A stretch of 64,000 nucleotides of DNA from Bacteroidota bacterium (GTDB lineage: Bacteria > Bacteroidota > Bacteroidia > B-17B0 > Aurantibacillaceae), in NCBI GenBank assembly GCA_017303905.1, contig JAFLBH010000001.1, positions 248,001 through 312,000 on the forward strand, read 5' to 3'. Below the pieces are notes generated by a model. It saw only the letters and a list, made by a program, of their open reading frames with translations. It was not told the DNA's origin and did not search any database. The stretch's first letter is position 1, and each line of letters begins with the position of its first letter. The position numbers and the translations under genes are program-made. Below, piece by piece: positions 52,614 to 61,319 of the stretch.

Positions 52614-52724
52614 ATGAACAAGTTTATACGCAACCGATTTACTTCTATTCAGGATTTACAAACCTTTTTATTTTGGTTTTTTCTGTTAAGCTCAGTTTTG
52701 GCTTCCGCGATTTTTGCGCTTTAA
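52614..52724 (+). CDS. predicted small membrane protein (36 aa)
   Basis: A 36-codon frame 89 nt after the response regulator stop. It encodes a basic, polar start (MNKFIRNRFTSIQD) followed by one hydrophobic helix of about 20 residues (TFLFWFFLLSSVLASAIFAL), i.e. a positive-inside single-span protein. Its stop overlaps the stop of the convergent SiaC-like gene by 2 nt. Too short for statistical support. Confidence 0.4.
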   Translation: MNKFIRNRFTSIQDLQTFLFWFFLLSSVLASAIFAL

Positions 52725-53083
52725 AACAATTCTATTGTAGGCGTAAGTCCGGTATTAAAAACCAAAGTATTTGCGCTTTCGGCTAAATCTTCTTCTTCTT
52801 TATCAATAAAGAATTTCAAATTTACCTTCCCCGGATTGTTTTGATTAATTGTTTTAAGAAACAAATTCATGATTTGGATACTGCTGGTATTATAGTAGCC
52901 CATTGTAATGTCGATTCTAAACATTTCGCCGTCCGGTACTCTATATCCCAATAACCATGTATTTAATGAGGAATAGAACTGGCTTGGGTTTGCCATAAAT
53001 GAGTTTCCCTTCATAATCATATAATGCTGTGAAGGGTCTAAACAAATGTAGGGTGAATTTTCTCTGGCCTCAATTAATATCAT
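52721..53083 (-). CDS. SiaC-like regulatory phosphoprotein (DUF1987)
   Basis: A 120-residue protein. YICLDPSQHYMIMKGNSFMA (about 12-31) and FRIDITMGYYNTSSIQIMNLFLK (about 55-77) match the SiaC/DUF1987 family; in SiaC the phosphorylated Thr lies in the same short YYNTSS loop (here about T66). In Pseudomonas the kinase SiaB phosphorylates SiaC and the PP2C phosphatase SiaA reverses it; free SiaC activates the diguanylate cyclase SiaD. No cyclase is found here, so the output partner must differ. Last gene of a four-gene operon; it overlaps the SiaB-like gene by 14 nt. Confidence 0.85.
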   Translation of the reverse strand: MILIEARENSPYICLDPSQHYMIMKGNSFMANPSQFYSSLNTWLLGYRVPDGEMFRIDITMGYYNTSSIQIMNLFLKTINQNNPGKVNLKFFIDKEEEDLAESANTLVFNTGLTPTIELF

Positions 53084-53555
53084 CTAACTTAATTTTAAAT
53101 GTTACGAATAAATTTTTTCCTGTTTGCTTACTGTTTAATTTTAAATTTCCTTTACAGCGATTGTAGATTTCAATCAAACCCAAATTAACCGACTTATCAT
53201 AGGAAACAGATTTCAGCTGCTCATTATAATGATCCTTTACATTTTTAATTCGCTTAACCACATCGAGATTAGACTCAATTCGCTTTAAATTCGCGTCACT
53301 TACGTAATTCCCGCAGGTGATAATTACTTGCCCTTCGTTATCCTCCAGAGAAATTATACCATAAGAACTGGATGAATAATGGGAAATTATATTCGTAATT
53401 AACTCGATCAAAATAAATTTAATATGACTCTTTGCGCGGTTAGGTAATAACCTCGTGTCAGATATTTTTTTAATAAAAAAAACTAACACGGTTTCGTCAA
53501 CCTCTCCTTCGTAATATAAAATGTATCTGTTTGTTATGTCGCCTTTCTTTATCAT
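53070..53555 (-). CDS. SiaB-like protein kinase (DUF6272)
   Basis: A 161-residue protein of the histidine-kinase-like ATPase fold used by anti-sigma kinases. FILIELITNIISHYS (about 47-61) is the N-box-like helix, and KSVNLGLIEIYNRCKG (about 120-135) corresponds to the glycine-containing lid region. The same arrangement defines SiaB/DUF6272. Predicted to phosphorylate the SiaC-like protein encoded next to it. Its gene begins 3 nt after the phosphatase gene. Confidence 0.83.
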   Translation of the reverse strand: MIKKGDITNRYILYYEGEVDETVLVFFIKKISDTRLLPNRAKSHIKFILIELITNIISHYSSSSYGIISLEDNEGQVIITCGNYVSDANLKRIESNLDVVKRIKNVKDHYNEQLKSVSYDKSVNLGLIEIYNRCKGNLKLNSKQTGKNLFVTFKIKLDDIN

Positions 53556-53558
53556 TTA

Positions 53559-56500
53559 TTAAAATTTAATTCCGATTACACAAACATCATCAATTTGCTC
53601 ATTCTCCCCTCTCCATGTTTCAAACTCCTTATCCAAAATTTCGCGCTGTTCATCTGAACCGAGTAATTGCATATCTGTAAAGATTTGTTTCATTCGTTTA
53701 GTAGAAAAACGCCGGTTCTTTTCTCCGCCAAACTGATCGCCATAACCATCACTAAACATATAAAACGAATCGCCTTTATTTATTTGATAAGAAATCTCGG
53801 TATATACTTTGTCGTTCCCGTCAAAATATCCTCCGATGGAGAATACATTTGCTTTGGTTTCCTTTAATTCGCCATCTATGAAATAGTAGATGGGGCGGTT
53901 TGCTGAAGCAATCGTAATTTCCCTTTTATCTTTGGTGATTCTGCAAATAACCATGTCCATTCCATCACCAATTTTATTATCCGGATTATTTTGCTTAAAT
54001 GCCGCGTAAATTTTTTTGTCTAATTCATACAAAACTTGTGAAGGAAGAGGATCTTTATTTTCAATCATAACCTGATCAATGTAGGTGGAGCCTAACAAAC
54101 TCATAAATGCACCCGGTACACCATGTCCGGTACAATCCACTACCGCTACATAATTATATTGTGGTGTAGAGTAATACCAATAGAAATCTCCACTAACTAT
54201 GTCACGAGGTTTATACAGTACAAACAGATTTAGTTCCTTAAACATATTTTCTGTTTGAGGTAACACTGCATTCTGAATGCGCTTCGCGTAAGTAATACTA
54301 TCTGTAATATCTCTATTCTTTTCGTGTAATAGGTCGTTGGCTTTTTCCACTCGTTCCTTTTCAACAACCAATTCTTTTGTTTTCTCCGTTACCATCTCCT
54401 CCAACTTAATTTTCTCTTGCTGCAATTTGATGGTTCTGGCTCTGAAAAACAAAAAGATTCCGCCTATTAAAACACCGCCAATAACAACATAAAACCAGGC
54501 TTTTTTCCAAATTGGTTCTTTAATGCTGAAACTAAACGTTAATGGTTGCTGTGATTCAAATCCATCATCATTCTTTGCGTAAATAATAAAACGGTAATTT
54601 CCATCCGCTAATCCCGGGTATGCAATTCGGCCATCGTCACCGGTTCTCCATTTATCTTCAAAACCCTCCAATTTATATCTATAAGTTACTCCGGCAGGGT
54701 TTGTCAAAGATACGCCAATCACTTCCATATTTAATTCATACTTACCATAATCAAAAACAAAGTTGGTGTCGGTTGTGCTTTTCACTGAATCATTAAATGT
54801 TAACCGAAGAACAGAGAGCACAGGCGGAATGGAGTTTATTTTATCCTGCATCGGACTGTACTTTATCAATCCTTCCGTACTTCCTATCCAAACATAACCA
54901 TTCTTGTCTTTGAAAATAGCATTACTGTTAATTGTGTTAGCGGGCAATCCGCTATTCTTATTAATAGCTCTGAATGTTTTTAAACTCGCGTACTTTACAC
55001 TAATTCCGTTTTTATGGCAAGTAATTACATCGCCGTTATTGGTCGCCATAATTCCATAGATGTAATCAGAGGCCAAACCTTTAGATGAAGTAAATCGCTG
55101 GTATTTAGGATTACGGTTCTTTTTGTAAGTAAATACGCCATCGCCCTCGGTACCAAACCATACCATGTCGTTTTTATCTATTGTAGCTGAATTAAAACGG
55201 AACGAAACAGATGAGTCCAAATCTTTTTCCAGTGTGATCTCACCGTTATACAAATTATAGAGCGGAGTCATTGGAGAAAAAATCCAATAGCGATCCAGTT
55301 GATCAACGAAGAAAGCCGTAAAATTATTATGCGGTGCTCCGCCATCCGTATTAAAAACTTTAACGACTACATTTTTTTCATTCAGATAATACAAGCCCTC
55401 AATCGTACACACCAAAATTTGACCGAGATTGTCTTTTGAAATATAATTGATGGCCTTTTCTTTAAAATCGGCCAAGGTGGATTTTAATTTAGGTTTGCCG
55501 CCGGTTACATCCATTATATATAAATTTTTGTCGGTTCCTATCCACAATTCATTTGTAGCTTTATTAAGGTAGGAACAACGAATGATTTCACCGGTGCCGC
55601 ATAAATTTAATTTTGTTTTCAAACTATCCTTAGGATTAAACGCAAGCACAGTTGATTCGTCAGCTACAAATACATTGTCGGCATCATCAACCGCCACTGT
55701 AATCACGTTATCGAAATCCAGAAAATTCTTCTTATTAAACAATTCGAATCGGTCGGAAATAAATTGGAACAAACCACTTCCTATACTTCCTAACCATAAG
55801 TTTTGTTCTTTATCAAGGAAGATTTTACTAATGAATACACTTCCCAATCCATTCTTAGGGGCAATGGTTAATTGCTTTTCTATTTGTTTACTGTTATTAA
55901 ATTTTAAAACAGATAAACCTTCATTAGTTAACGACACCCATAATTCTGAGCCGTTTTTAAAACAAATATCTTTTACATTAAGAGATTTGCTTTTTAATTC
56001 GGTTGAATAGGTTGTAACGGTAGTAAAACTTTTATTCTCTCTTCGTATACATTCAATACCTACTTCATCAATCCCGGCAAAAATTTCGTTATTCACAAAC
56101 TCGATACAAGTCACATTCTTGTCCTTTGTATTACCGATAGCCTTGTACTCCTTTTTTCCCGAGCTTAAGTCAATTACCAACAAACCTTCCTGACTGGCAA
56201 TAAACATTTGATTATCTTTGATTCTAATTTCGCTTACAGGCGGTAACTCTTCGATTAAAAATGGCACAATGCTATCACCCGCGATTGTGTAAATAGAACC
56301 CGCCGAATTGGCGTAATAAATAGTTTGCTTGGCATCTTCAGCGATGGCAATGACCTTGGCAGCTTGCGCTGAAGATGTTTTAATTTTTTTGAATTGCCCA
56401 TTTTCATAACAACTTATCCCTCCTTCAAAATGTCCGATCCATATCCTTTGTTTTGAATCGGCGTATAATGCACTGCAAAAATTTTCAGATAAGCCAACGC

Positions 56501-56708
56501 GTTTACTGAATTTACTGATGCGCTGTCCTCCATACGTTGCCAATCCATCACCGGTTGCTATGTATAAAAACCCATTCTTCGCTTGGATAATATCATATAC
56601 GTAAGGCTGTGGTAATCCTTCTTCCTGGCCGAACACACTGAACTTATACTCTTGAGCAATGGCAAGAGAAGCAAAAAAGGCTAGAAGTATTACTAAGTGT
56701 TTTTTCAT
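53559..56708 (-). CDS. two-component-type propeller sensor with C-terminal SpoIIE phosphatase
   Basis: A 1049-residue membrane protein. Signal peptide about 1-18; two-component regulator propeller repeats about 25-630 (FLYIATGDGLATY, RIWIGHFEGGISCY, ELWVSLTNEGLSVL, NLWLGSIGSGLFQF, MVWFGTEGDGVFTY, YVWIGSTEGLIKY); a Y_Y_Y domain about 645-735 (YRYKLEGFEDKWRTG); one membrane span about 745-765; a coiled coil; and a SpoIIE phosphatase about 830-1049 (VSGDFYWYY, VDCTGHGVPGAFMSLLG, GDGMDMVICRI, FSDGYGDQFGGE, DDVCVIGIKF). It takes the place of SiaA: a periplasmic sensor that would dephosphorylate the SiaC-like protein. It overlaps the secreted-protein gene upstream by 4 nt. Confidence 0.93.
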   Translation of the reverse strand: MKKHLVILLAFFASLAIAQEYKFSVFGQEEGLPQPYVYDIIQAKNGFLYIATGDGLATYGGQRISKFSKRVGLSENFCSALYADSKQRIWIGHFEGGISCYENGQFKKIKTSSAQAAKVIAIAEDAKQTIYYANSAGSIYTIAGDSIVPFLIEELPPVSEIRIKDNQMFIASQEGLLVIDLSSGKKEYKAIGNTKDKNVTCIEFVNNEIFAGIDEVGIECIRRENKSFTTVTTYSTELKSKSLNVKDICFKNGSELWVSLTNEGLSVLKFNNSKQIEKQLTIAPKNGLGSVFISKIFLDKEQNLWLGSIGSGLFQFISDRFELFNKKNFLDFDNVITVAVDDADNVFVADESTVLAFNPKDSLKTKLNLCGTGEIIRCSYLNKATNELWIGTDKNLYIMDVTGGKPKLKSTLADFKEKAINYISKDNLGQILVCTIEGLYYLNEKNVVVKVFNTDGGAPHNNFTAFFVDQLDRYWIFSPMTPLYNLYNGEITLEKDLDSSVSFRFNSATIDKNDMVWFGTEGDGVFTYKKNRNPKYQRFTSSKGLASDYIYGIMATNNGDVITCHKNGISVKYASLKTFRAINKNSGLPANTINSNAIFKDKNGYVWIGSTEGLIKYSPMQDKINSIPPVLSVLRLTFNDSVKSTTDTNFVFDYGKYELNMEVIGVSLTNPAGVTYRYKLEGFEDKWRTGDDGRIAYPGLADGNYRFIIYAKNDDGFESQQPLTFSFSIKEPIWKKAWFYVVIGGVLIGGIFLFFRARTIKLQQEKIKLEEMVTEKTKELVVEKERVEKANDLLHEKNRDITDSITYAKRIQNAVLPQTENMFKELNLFVLYKPRDIVSGDFYWYYSTPQYNYVAVVDCTGHGVPGAFMSLLGSTYIDQVMIENKDPLPSQVLYELDKKIYAAFKQNNPDNKIGDGMDMVICRITKDKREITIASANRPIYYFIDGELKETKANVFSIGGYFDGNDKVYTEISYQINKGDSFYMFSDGYGDQFGGEKNRRFSTKRMKQIFTDMQLLGSDEQREILDKEFETWRGENEQIDDVCVIGIKF

Positions 56709-57673
56709 TTGGCCGGCTTCACTCCGATTTTATACTTAAACTTTGGAACGCCACCAATTGGTGTCGCATAAAATGCGAGTAATTTTCCGTATTGATTTTT
56801 AATTGTAACAGCAACGTTATTATTTTTAACGGCTCTTTTATTGATGAATTGAATATCTAATGAAGTATTTAACTCTTCGGTTGTAATCGGAAATTTAATC
56901 TGCGACCAGGTTCCTTCAGTGCTTGAACCCGACATGTCGCCCTTTTTAGCCACAGAAACAACGCGAACAATTCCGGCATCATCATAATCAAACACACTCA
57001 CTTCGCAACTTGTTACGTCCGGCGGAATAAATGGATAAATATGGCACACCGATGTCATGTCTTCCGCTAAGCGAAAAGTATACTCATAGCAAAACGCGTT
57101 TCCGCCCTCTACTTTTACGTTTTTATCTTTTTGCGACGACAAATACATTTTAAATAAATTTCCATCGTCTCCTTCAAGACCTTCAATCACTACTTTAAAA
57201 ACATAACCGCCGTTTTCAGTTTGCAACTCTCCTTCTTTTGGATTAAAGGGGCCGAAACTATACCAATTGCCATCTGTTGTAGGATCTTCACCAAAAGTTT
57301 TACCGGTAATAAATACACCGGATTTGTAATTGCCTTTTGGCGAATCTGATTGCGCGTCTTTATCAGAATGTGCTCCCTTTCCGCCATAAAATGAATATTT
57401 TGTTTTGGAATTGAAAGCTGCTACTTTTTCATCAATAGTTCCGCCGATATCCGGATCAAATACCCGAATGTAAAAAGGGTCATTCGATTTTTCAGGAATA
57501 ACGAAGAAGTAAATAGTAGCATTATCATCATCACCAAAGGAAGGTTTACCTCCTTTGCTGAAAACAGTAAAGTGTTGAATTTTCTCATCTTCGGATGGAA
57601 ATGGCTGCGCCGATAAATTAAGGCCAATAAATAGACTTAGAAAAACGAGCCATGGGGAGATGCTTTTTTTCAT
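56705..57673 (-). CDS. secreted protein of unknown function, first gene of the Sia-like operon
   Basis: A 322-residue exported protein with signal peptide (MKKSISPWLVFLSLFIGLNL, ending SAQ at about 23). The mature protein is beta-rich, without Cys pairs or catalytic motifs I recognise. A frame extension to a GTG at 57697 adds eight residues before the natural MKKS start and is rejected. Its stop overlaps the propeller-phosphatase start by 4 nt, so the protein is made in step with the sensor and could present or be the signal for it. The last point is inference. Confidence 0.75.
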   Translation of the reverse strand: MKKSISPWLVFLSLFIGLNLSAQPFPSEDEKIQHFTVFSKGGKPSFGDDDNATIYFFVIPEKSNDPFYIRVFDPDIGGTIDEKVAAFNSKTKYSFYGGKGAHSDKDAQSDSPKGNYKSGVFITGKTFGEDPTTDGNWYSFGPFNPKEGELQTENGGYVFKVVIEGLEGDDGNLFKMYLSSQKDKNVKVEGGNAFCYEYTFRLAEDMTSVCHIYPFIPPDVTSCEVSVFDYDDAGIVRVVSVAKKGDMSGSSTEGTWSQIKFPITTEELNTSLDIQFINKRAVKNNNVAVTIKNQYGKLLAFYATPIGGVPKFKYKIGVKPAK

Positions 57674-57754
57674 AAATGATGATATAGGTTTAGTCACCCA
57701 AAATAAAAAAAATATTCCAATTATTTGTCTGTTTTTCCTGATAAAATAACTGTT

Positions 57755-60454
57755 TTAACGATTAATTTTCACATCTACTCTTCGGTTCAAACGGCGTGTT
57801 TTTTCTGCAGAATTATCGTATTTCGGTGTCGTTTCGCCAAAAAACTTAGGAATAATGGTCGCATTGGTAAATACTTTAATTTCCTTCTCAACCGCAAACA
57901 CCCTTCGCTTACTGAGTTGATAGTTATAATCGGTTGGTCCGAGGTAACAGGCATGTCCTTCCAACGTAACTTGATTTATTCTTTTGGCAGAGAAATTTCT
58001 GAAATAATAATCCAATTTTTCTAATTCATCTTTAACAACTATGGAAGAATTTAAATCAAAAAAGATGCTGATTTCATTTTCTACCGCTTCAACTATACTA
58101 ATCCGTTTACCATCTTGATAAGGCGTAATAAACACATGCGTATACCCCATTTGTAACAATGCATTCTTAACGTCGTTAGCGTTTTCCAATGTTTTTAAAT
58201 CCTGCGTCATGTATTTGTACCAACCCTCTTCTGTTTTCTCTTCAATGACACCGCTAACTTTTCCAAAAGCATTCTTAGGTTTTTTATTTTGATAAGCTCC
58301 TATTTGCACGCGATACGTTATTTCTCCTGATGCAGGAACATAGTCAGGAATAACAGTTGTTGTTTTGGTTGGCGTGGCAGTTTGCTGATTTGTATTGGTG
58401 TTTACTTGCGTGGTGTTTGTTTTTACACTGGTAATCGGGTCTTTTACATTATTGGTGTTTACAGGGTCTTTACCTACAGTTGGTGTTGAAGTTGCAAGTA
58501 AAGTATTGGTGATAACAGGTGCCTGTTCCAATGTATCCTTATGAAGCATGTAACGATATTGCATATTCGGATTATTGATAAGTGAATCACTTAAGAATAA
58601 ACTCACAATTGACGATTTAAATCCGGCCTTTTGCGCTTTTTCATAATACGGTAAAATATCGGACAGGGATTTTTCGCTACCGAGGAAATAGTGATACAAA
58701 CTATCCTTACGCAACGCTGTTATCACCTGAAGTCCTTTAAACACCGGATTGTTCGGGTCAATTTTTTCCTCTGAAACTCCCACATGAACTTTGAAGCGAA
58801 TGCTTGTGTCGCGTCCGTTAATGTTTGGAGTGGTTAATGGCTTTCCGTCGTTATTCGCAATGGCAATGGAATCCAACTTCTCCATTTTTACAATGAAATC
58901 ATGAAATGGCTTATCGTATTTTTCAAGGCTATCCAACAATTGTTTTTTCATGTCCTCCTTTTTCTTTGGTTTTTTTGGAGGCGTGAAAGAATACACCGTG
59001 CTGTCGGTTAAATTGTTGACTTTAATTTTTTTGGTGGCACAATCTTTAAACGGCAAATTGTTTCTCTTTCCTGTAACACCAAGCGTGATTACATAGGTTC
59101 CTTCTTTTTGATAGGCGTGCTTTGGTGCATCCTGAAAAGAATAGTTATTGTCACCAAAGTCCCAGTAATATTTATCTATTTGCACACTGTCGAGGTTGGT
59201 GTAGTAAGGATGTATAAGCACTTCCAACCCTGTTTTCACTGTATCGGGCGCATGAATGTACAGTTGCTTTTCGTTTTTAATTTCAAATTCATAGGTTACT
59301 TCATTGAAGAAAAGTAATCCTGTCGTTTTGTCTACCACGTTTAGTTCAACATTGTAAATTCCTTCATTCTCGAAGCAATGACTGGCTTCTAATCCTCTTT
59401 TCTTTGCGCCATCACCAAAACTCCATTCGTAAGTCATGCCCAAAGTATCTTTAGAATCCATACTGGCCTCTTCGTAAAACGTATAGCAATACAAATTATC
59501 CTTCATGTCTTTACAATTCTTGAATGAAGGGAAAATGTTTTTGAAGTAATACAAATCATCATTACCACTGCGATTACTGCTGAAATAACCACTCACCTGA
59601 TTGGTGTCCATACAAATTCCAAAATCATCGGATGAGGAATTAATCGGATTGCTGAGCAATTCAAGTTGAGCATCCGGATTAAATAAATCAACCGCATAGA
59701 TATCAAGTCCGCCAAATCCTCCGGGTCTGTCGGATGCGAAATACAATTTTCCATTTACATAGTACGGAAACGATTCATTGTACTCTGAATTAACTTTCGC
59801 GCCACAATTCATTGGTAATTGCCAGATGCCATCGCGCTTAACACTGTAAAACAAATCGATTTTTCCGTAACCACTTCCAATATTACTTGCAAAGAACATC
59901 AGTGTATCTGCCCACACACTTGGTTGTGCACAGGAAACCGTATCATGTAATCCGAATGTTATTTTCTTTGGCTTTTTTACTTTTTTGTTGATGGTGTCTT
60001 TCTCTAAAAATGAAATTTGCAGAGGAAGTGTTTTACGTTTCCGCAATACCCCTTCATTATTCACCGTGCAGTAATAGCCCTTATCGGTCTCACAACTCGG
60101 GCCGATGTAATATTTTGTCTTCAGTTGCTTACTAATGAGATCGGGTTTTGTAAAATTCACCGAATCGAGCAATAAACATTTGTACAAATCGGTAAATTGC
60201 TTCGATGTGGCGTTGTCGTAATACACAACTGCATACTCATTTTCACGGTCGGAGATGAAAAAAAAGTTGTTTTTATAGCGATAAGGGGAATATTCGCCAT
60301 CCTTGGTATTGAGCATCGACAGCGGAAGGATCTTTATTTTGGTTGTATCGTACTGTAAGGTTTGAGAATGCAGACAAAAAGAAAACAGGTATAGTGTTGC
60401 TATACAGAAAGTTACAAATATATTAGAGCGCGAAAGCTCGTGGGTTCCTCGCAT
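57755..60454 (-). CDS. OmpA-family protein with PD40-like, PKD and SPOR-like domains
   Basis: An outer-membrane-associated, peptidoglycan-binding protein of about 899 residues. After the signal peptide (IFVTFCIATLYLFSFCLHSQ) come PD40-like beta-propeller segments (about 40-300; SVWADTLMFFASNIGSGYGK and KLYFASDRPGGFGGLDIY), two PKD domains (about 320-490; YEWSFGDGAKKRGLEASHCF and YYWDFGDNNYSFQDAPKHAY), a Thr/Asn-rich linker (about 655-715), a SPOR-like domain (about 725-790; TYRVQIGAYQNKKP) and a C-terminal OmpA domain (about 800-899; LEGHACYLGPTDYNYQLSKRRVFAVE). The start is ATG at 60454 rather than TTG 15 nt upstream. It overlaps the PorP/SprF gene by 32 nt. Confidence 0.9.
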   Translation of the reverse strand: MRGTHELSRSNIFVTFCIATLYLFSFCLHSQTLQYDTTKIKILPLSMLNTKDGEYSPYRYKNNFFFISDRENEYAVVYYDNATSKQFTDLYKCLLLDSVNFTKPDLISKQLKTKYYIGPSCETDKGYYCTVNNEGVLRKRKTLPLQISFLEKDTINKKVKKPKKITFGLHDTVSCAQPSVWADTLMFFASNIGSGYGKIDLFYSVKRDGIWQLPMNCGAKVNSEYNESFPYYVNGKLYFASDRPGGFGGLDIYAVDLFNPDAQLELLSNPINSSSDDFGICMDTNQVSGYFSSNRSGNDDLYYFKNIFPSFKNCKDMKDNLYCYTFYEEASMDSKDTLGMTYEWSFGDGAKKRGLEASHCFENEGIYNVELNVVDKTTGLLFFNEVTYEFEIKNEKQLYIHAPDTVKTGLEVLIHPYYTNLDSVQIDKYYWDFGDNNYSFQDAPKHAYQKEGTYVITLGVTGKRNNLPFKDCATKKIKVNNLTDSTVYSFTPPKKPKKKEDMKKQLLDSLEKYDKPFHDFIVKMEKLDSIAIANNDGKPLTTPNINGRDTSIRFKVHVGVSEEKIDPNNPVFKGLQVITALRKDSLYHYFLGSEKSLSDILPYYEKAQKAGFKSSIVSLFLSDSLINNPNMQYRYMLHKDTLEQAPVITNTLLATSTPTVGKDPVNTNNVKDPITSVKTNTTQVNTNTNQQTATPTKTTTVIPDYVPASGEITYRVQIGAYQNKKPKNAFGKVSGVIEEKTEEGWYKYMTQDLKTLENANDVKNALLQMGYTHVFITPYQDGKRISIVEAVENEISIFFDLNSSIVVKDELEKLDYYFRNFSAKRINQVTLEGHACYLGPTDYNYQLSKRRVFAVEKEIKVFTNATIIPKFFGETTPKYDNSAEKTRRLNRRVDVKINR

Positions 60455-61319
60455 TGGCTGAATAGCCAAAATAGTATCTTATAAGTAACTCGTGAGACCC
60501 ACTGTTATAATGTTTTAAACGATTTAATCCACAATCGTAACTATAGCTGAATTTGAACTGATCGTTGATGCCGAACTCCAAAATTCCGACAATAGATTCG
60601 TTAGTTCGGTACGAAACTCCCACACCCAAACGCTGACGGAAGTAGTAATTAACGTTAATATCACCCTGAATTGGTGACCCATTGATGTATTTAACCAAAA
60701 ATGAAGGTTTTATTCCATGGTCGTCTGTTAATGAAAAATAGTAGCCCCCTGTTGCAAGTATTGGATTTTCTATTATAAAATTCTTATTCAAAGTATTTAC
60801 GAGGTACGGAGCGCTTAATCCGGCGAAAATATTTTTTCCATAAAAATAAATTCCGGCGCCACTTAAAAATCCAACACTTGTAGGGTTTTGATTTTGCAGT
60901 AGAGCATCTTGTTGATCGTTACGAGTCAACTTATCCCAATTTGTTCTCTTGATCATCACACCATTTTGAAGACCTAAGCTTAATTTATATTTACGCTTAA
61001 TTCGGATGCGATAAGCATACATCACATTCAAGATTTGACTGTTATATACGCCCACTTTATCATTGATAATTCCTACACCAACGCCAATTGATTTAATTCG
61101 AAGCGGTGTATTTAATCCAAATGTAGTTGTTTGTGGAGCGCCATCAAAACCAACCCATTGCTGACGATGCCCCAGCGTTACATCCATCGCTTCATGTCTT
61201 CCCGCATAAGCCGGATTAATAATAAATCCATTGATTACATATTGGCTAAAACCGGGATAGTGCTGCGGTTTGGCGACCGTTGCCCATAAAATAAACACTA
61301 TGTAAAGTATTCTCTTCAT
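60423..61319 (-). CDS. PorP/SprF family type IX secretion membrane protein
   Basis: A 298-residue outer-membrane protein. HYPGFSQYVINGFIINPAYAG (about 20-40) is the diagnostic PorP/SprF N-terminus, followed by GHRQQWVGFDGAPQTTTFGLN (about 51-71) and beta strands ending in HELLIRYYFGY. These proteins anchor or help export large surface adhesins through the T9SS, usually the product of the gene just upstream in the same operon, which here is the giant repeat adhesin. Its ATG overlaps the adhesin stop by one base (TAATG). Confidence 0.94.
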   Translation of the reverse strand: MKRILYIVFILWATVAKPQHYPGFSQYVINGFIINPAYAGRHEAMDVTLGHRQQWVGFDGAPQTTTFGLNTPLRIKSIGVGVGIINDKVGVYNSQILNVMYAYRIRIKRKYKLSLGLQNGVMIKRTNWDKLTRNDQQDALLQNQNPTSVGFLSGAGIYFYGKNIFAGLSAPYLVNTLNKNFIIENPILATGGYYFSLTDDHGIKPSFLVKYINGSPIQGDINVNYYFRQRLGVGVSYRTNESIVGILEFGINDQFKFSYSYDCGLNRLKHYNSGSHELLIRYYFGYSANARNPRAFAL

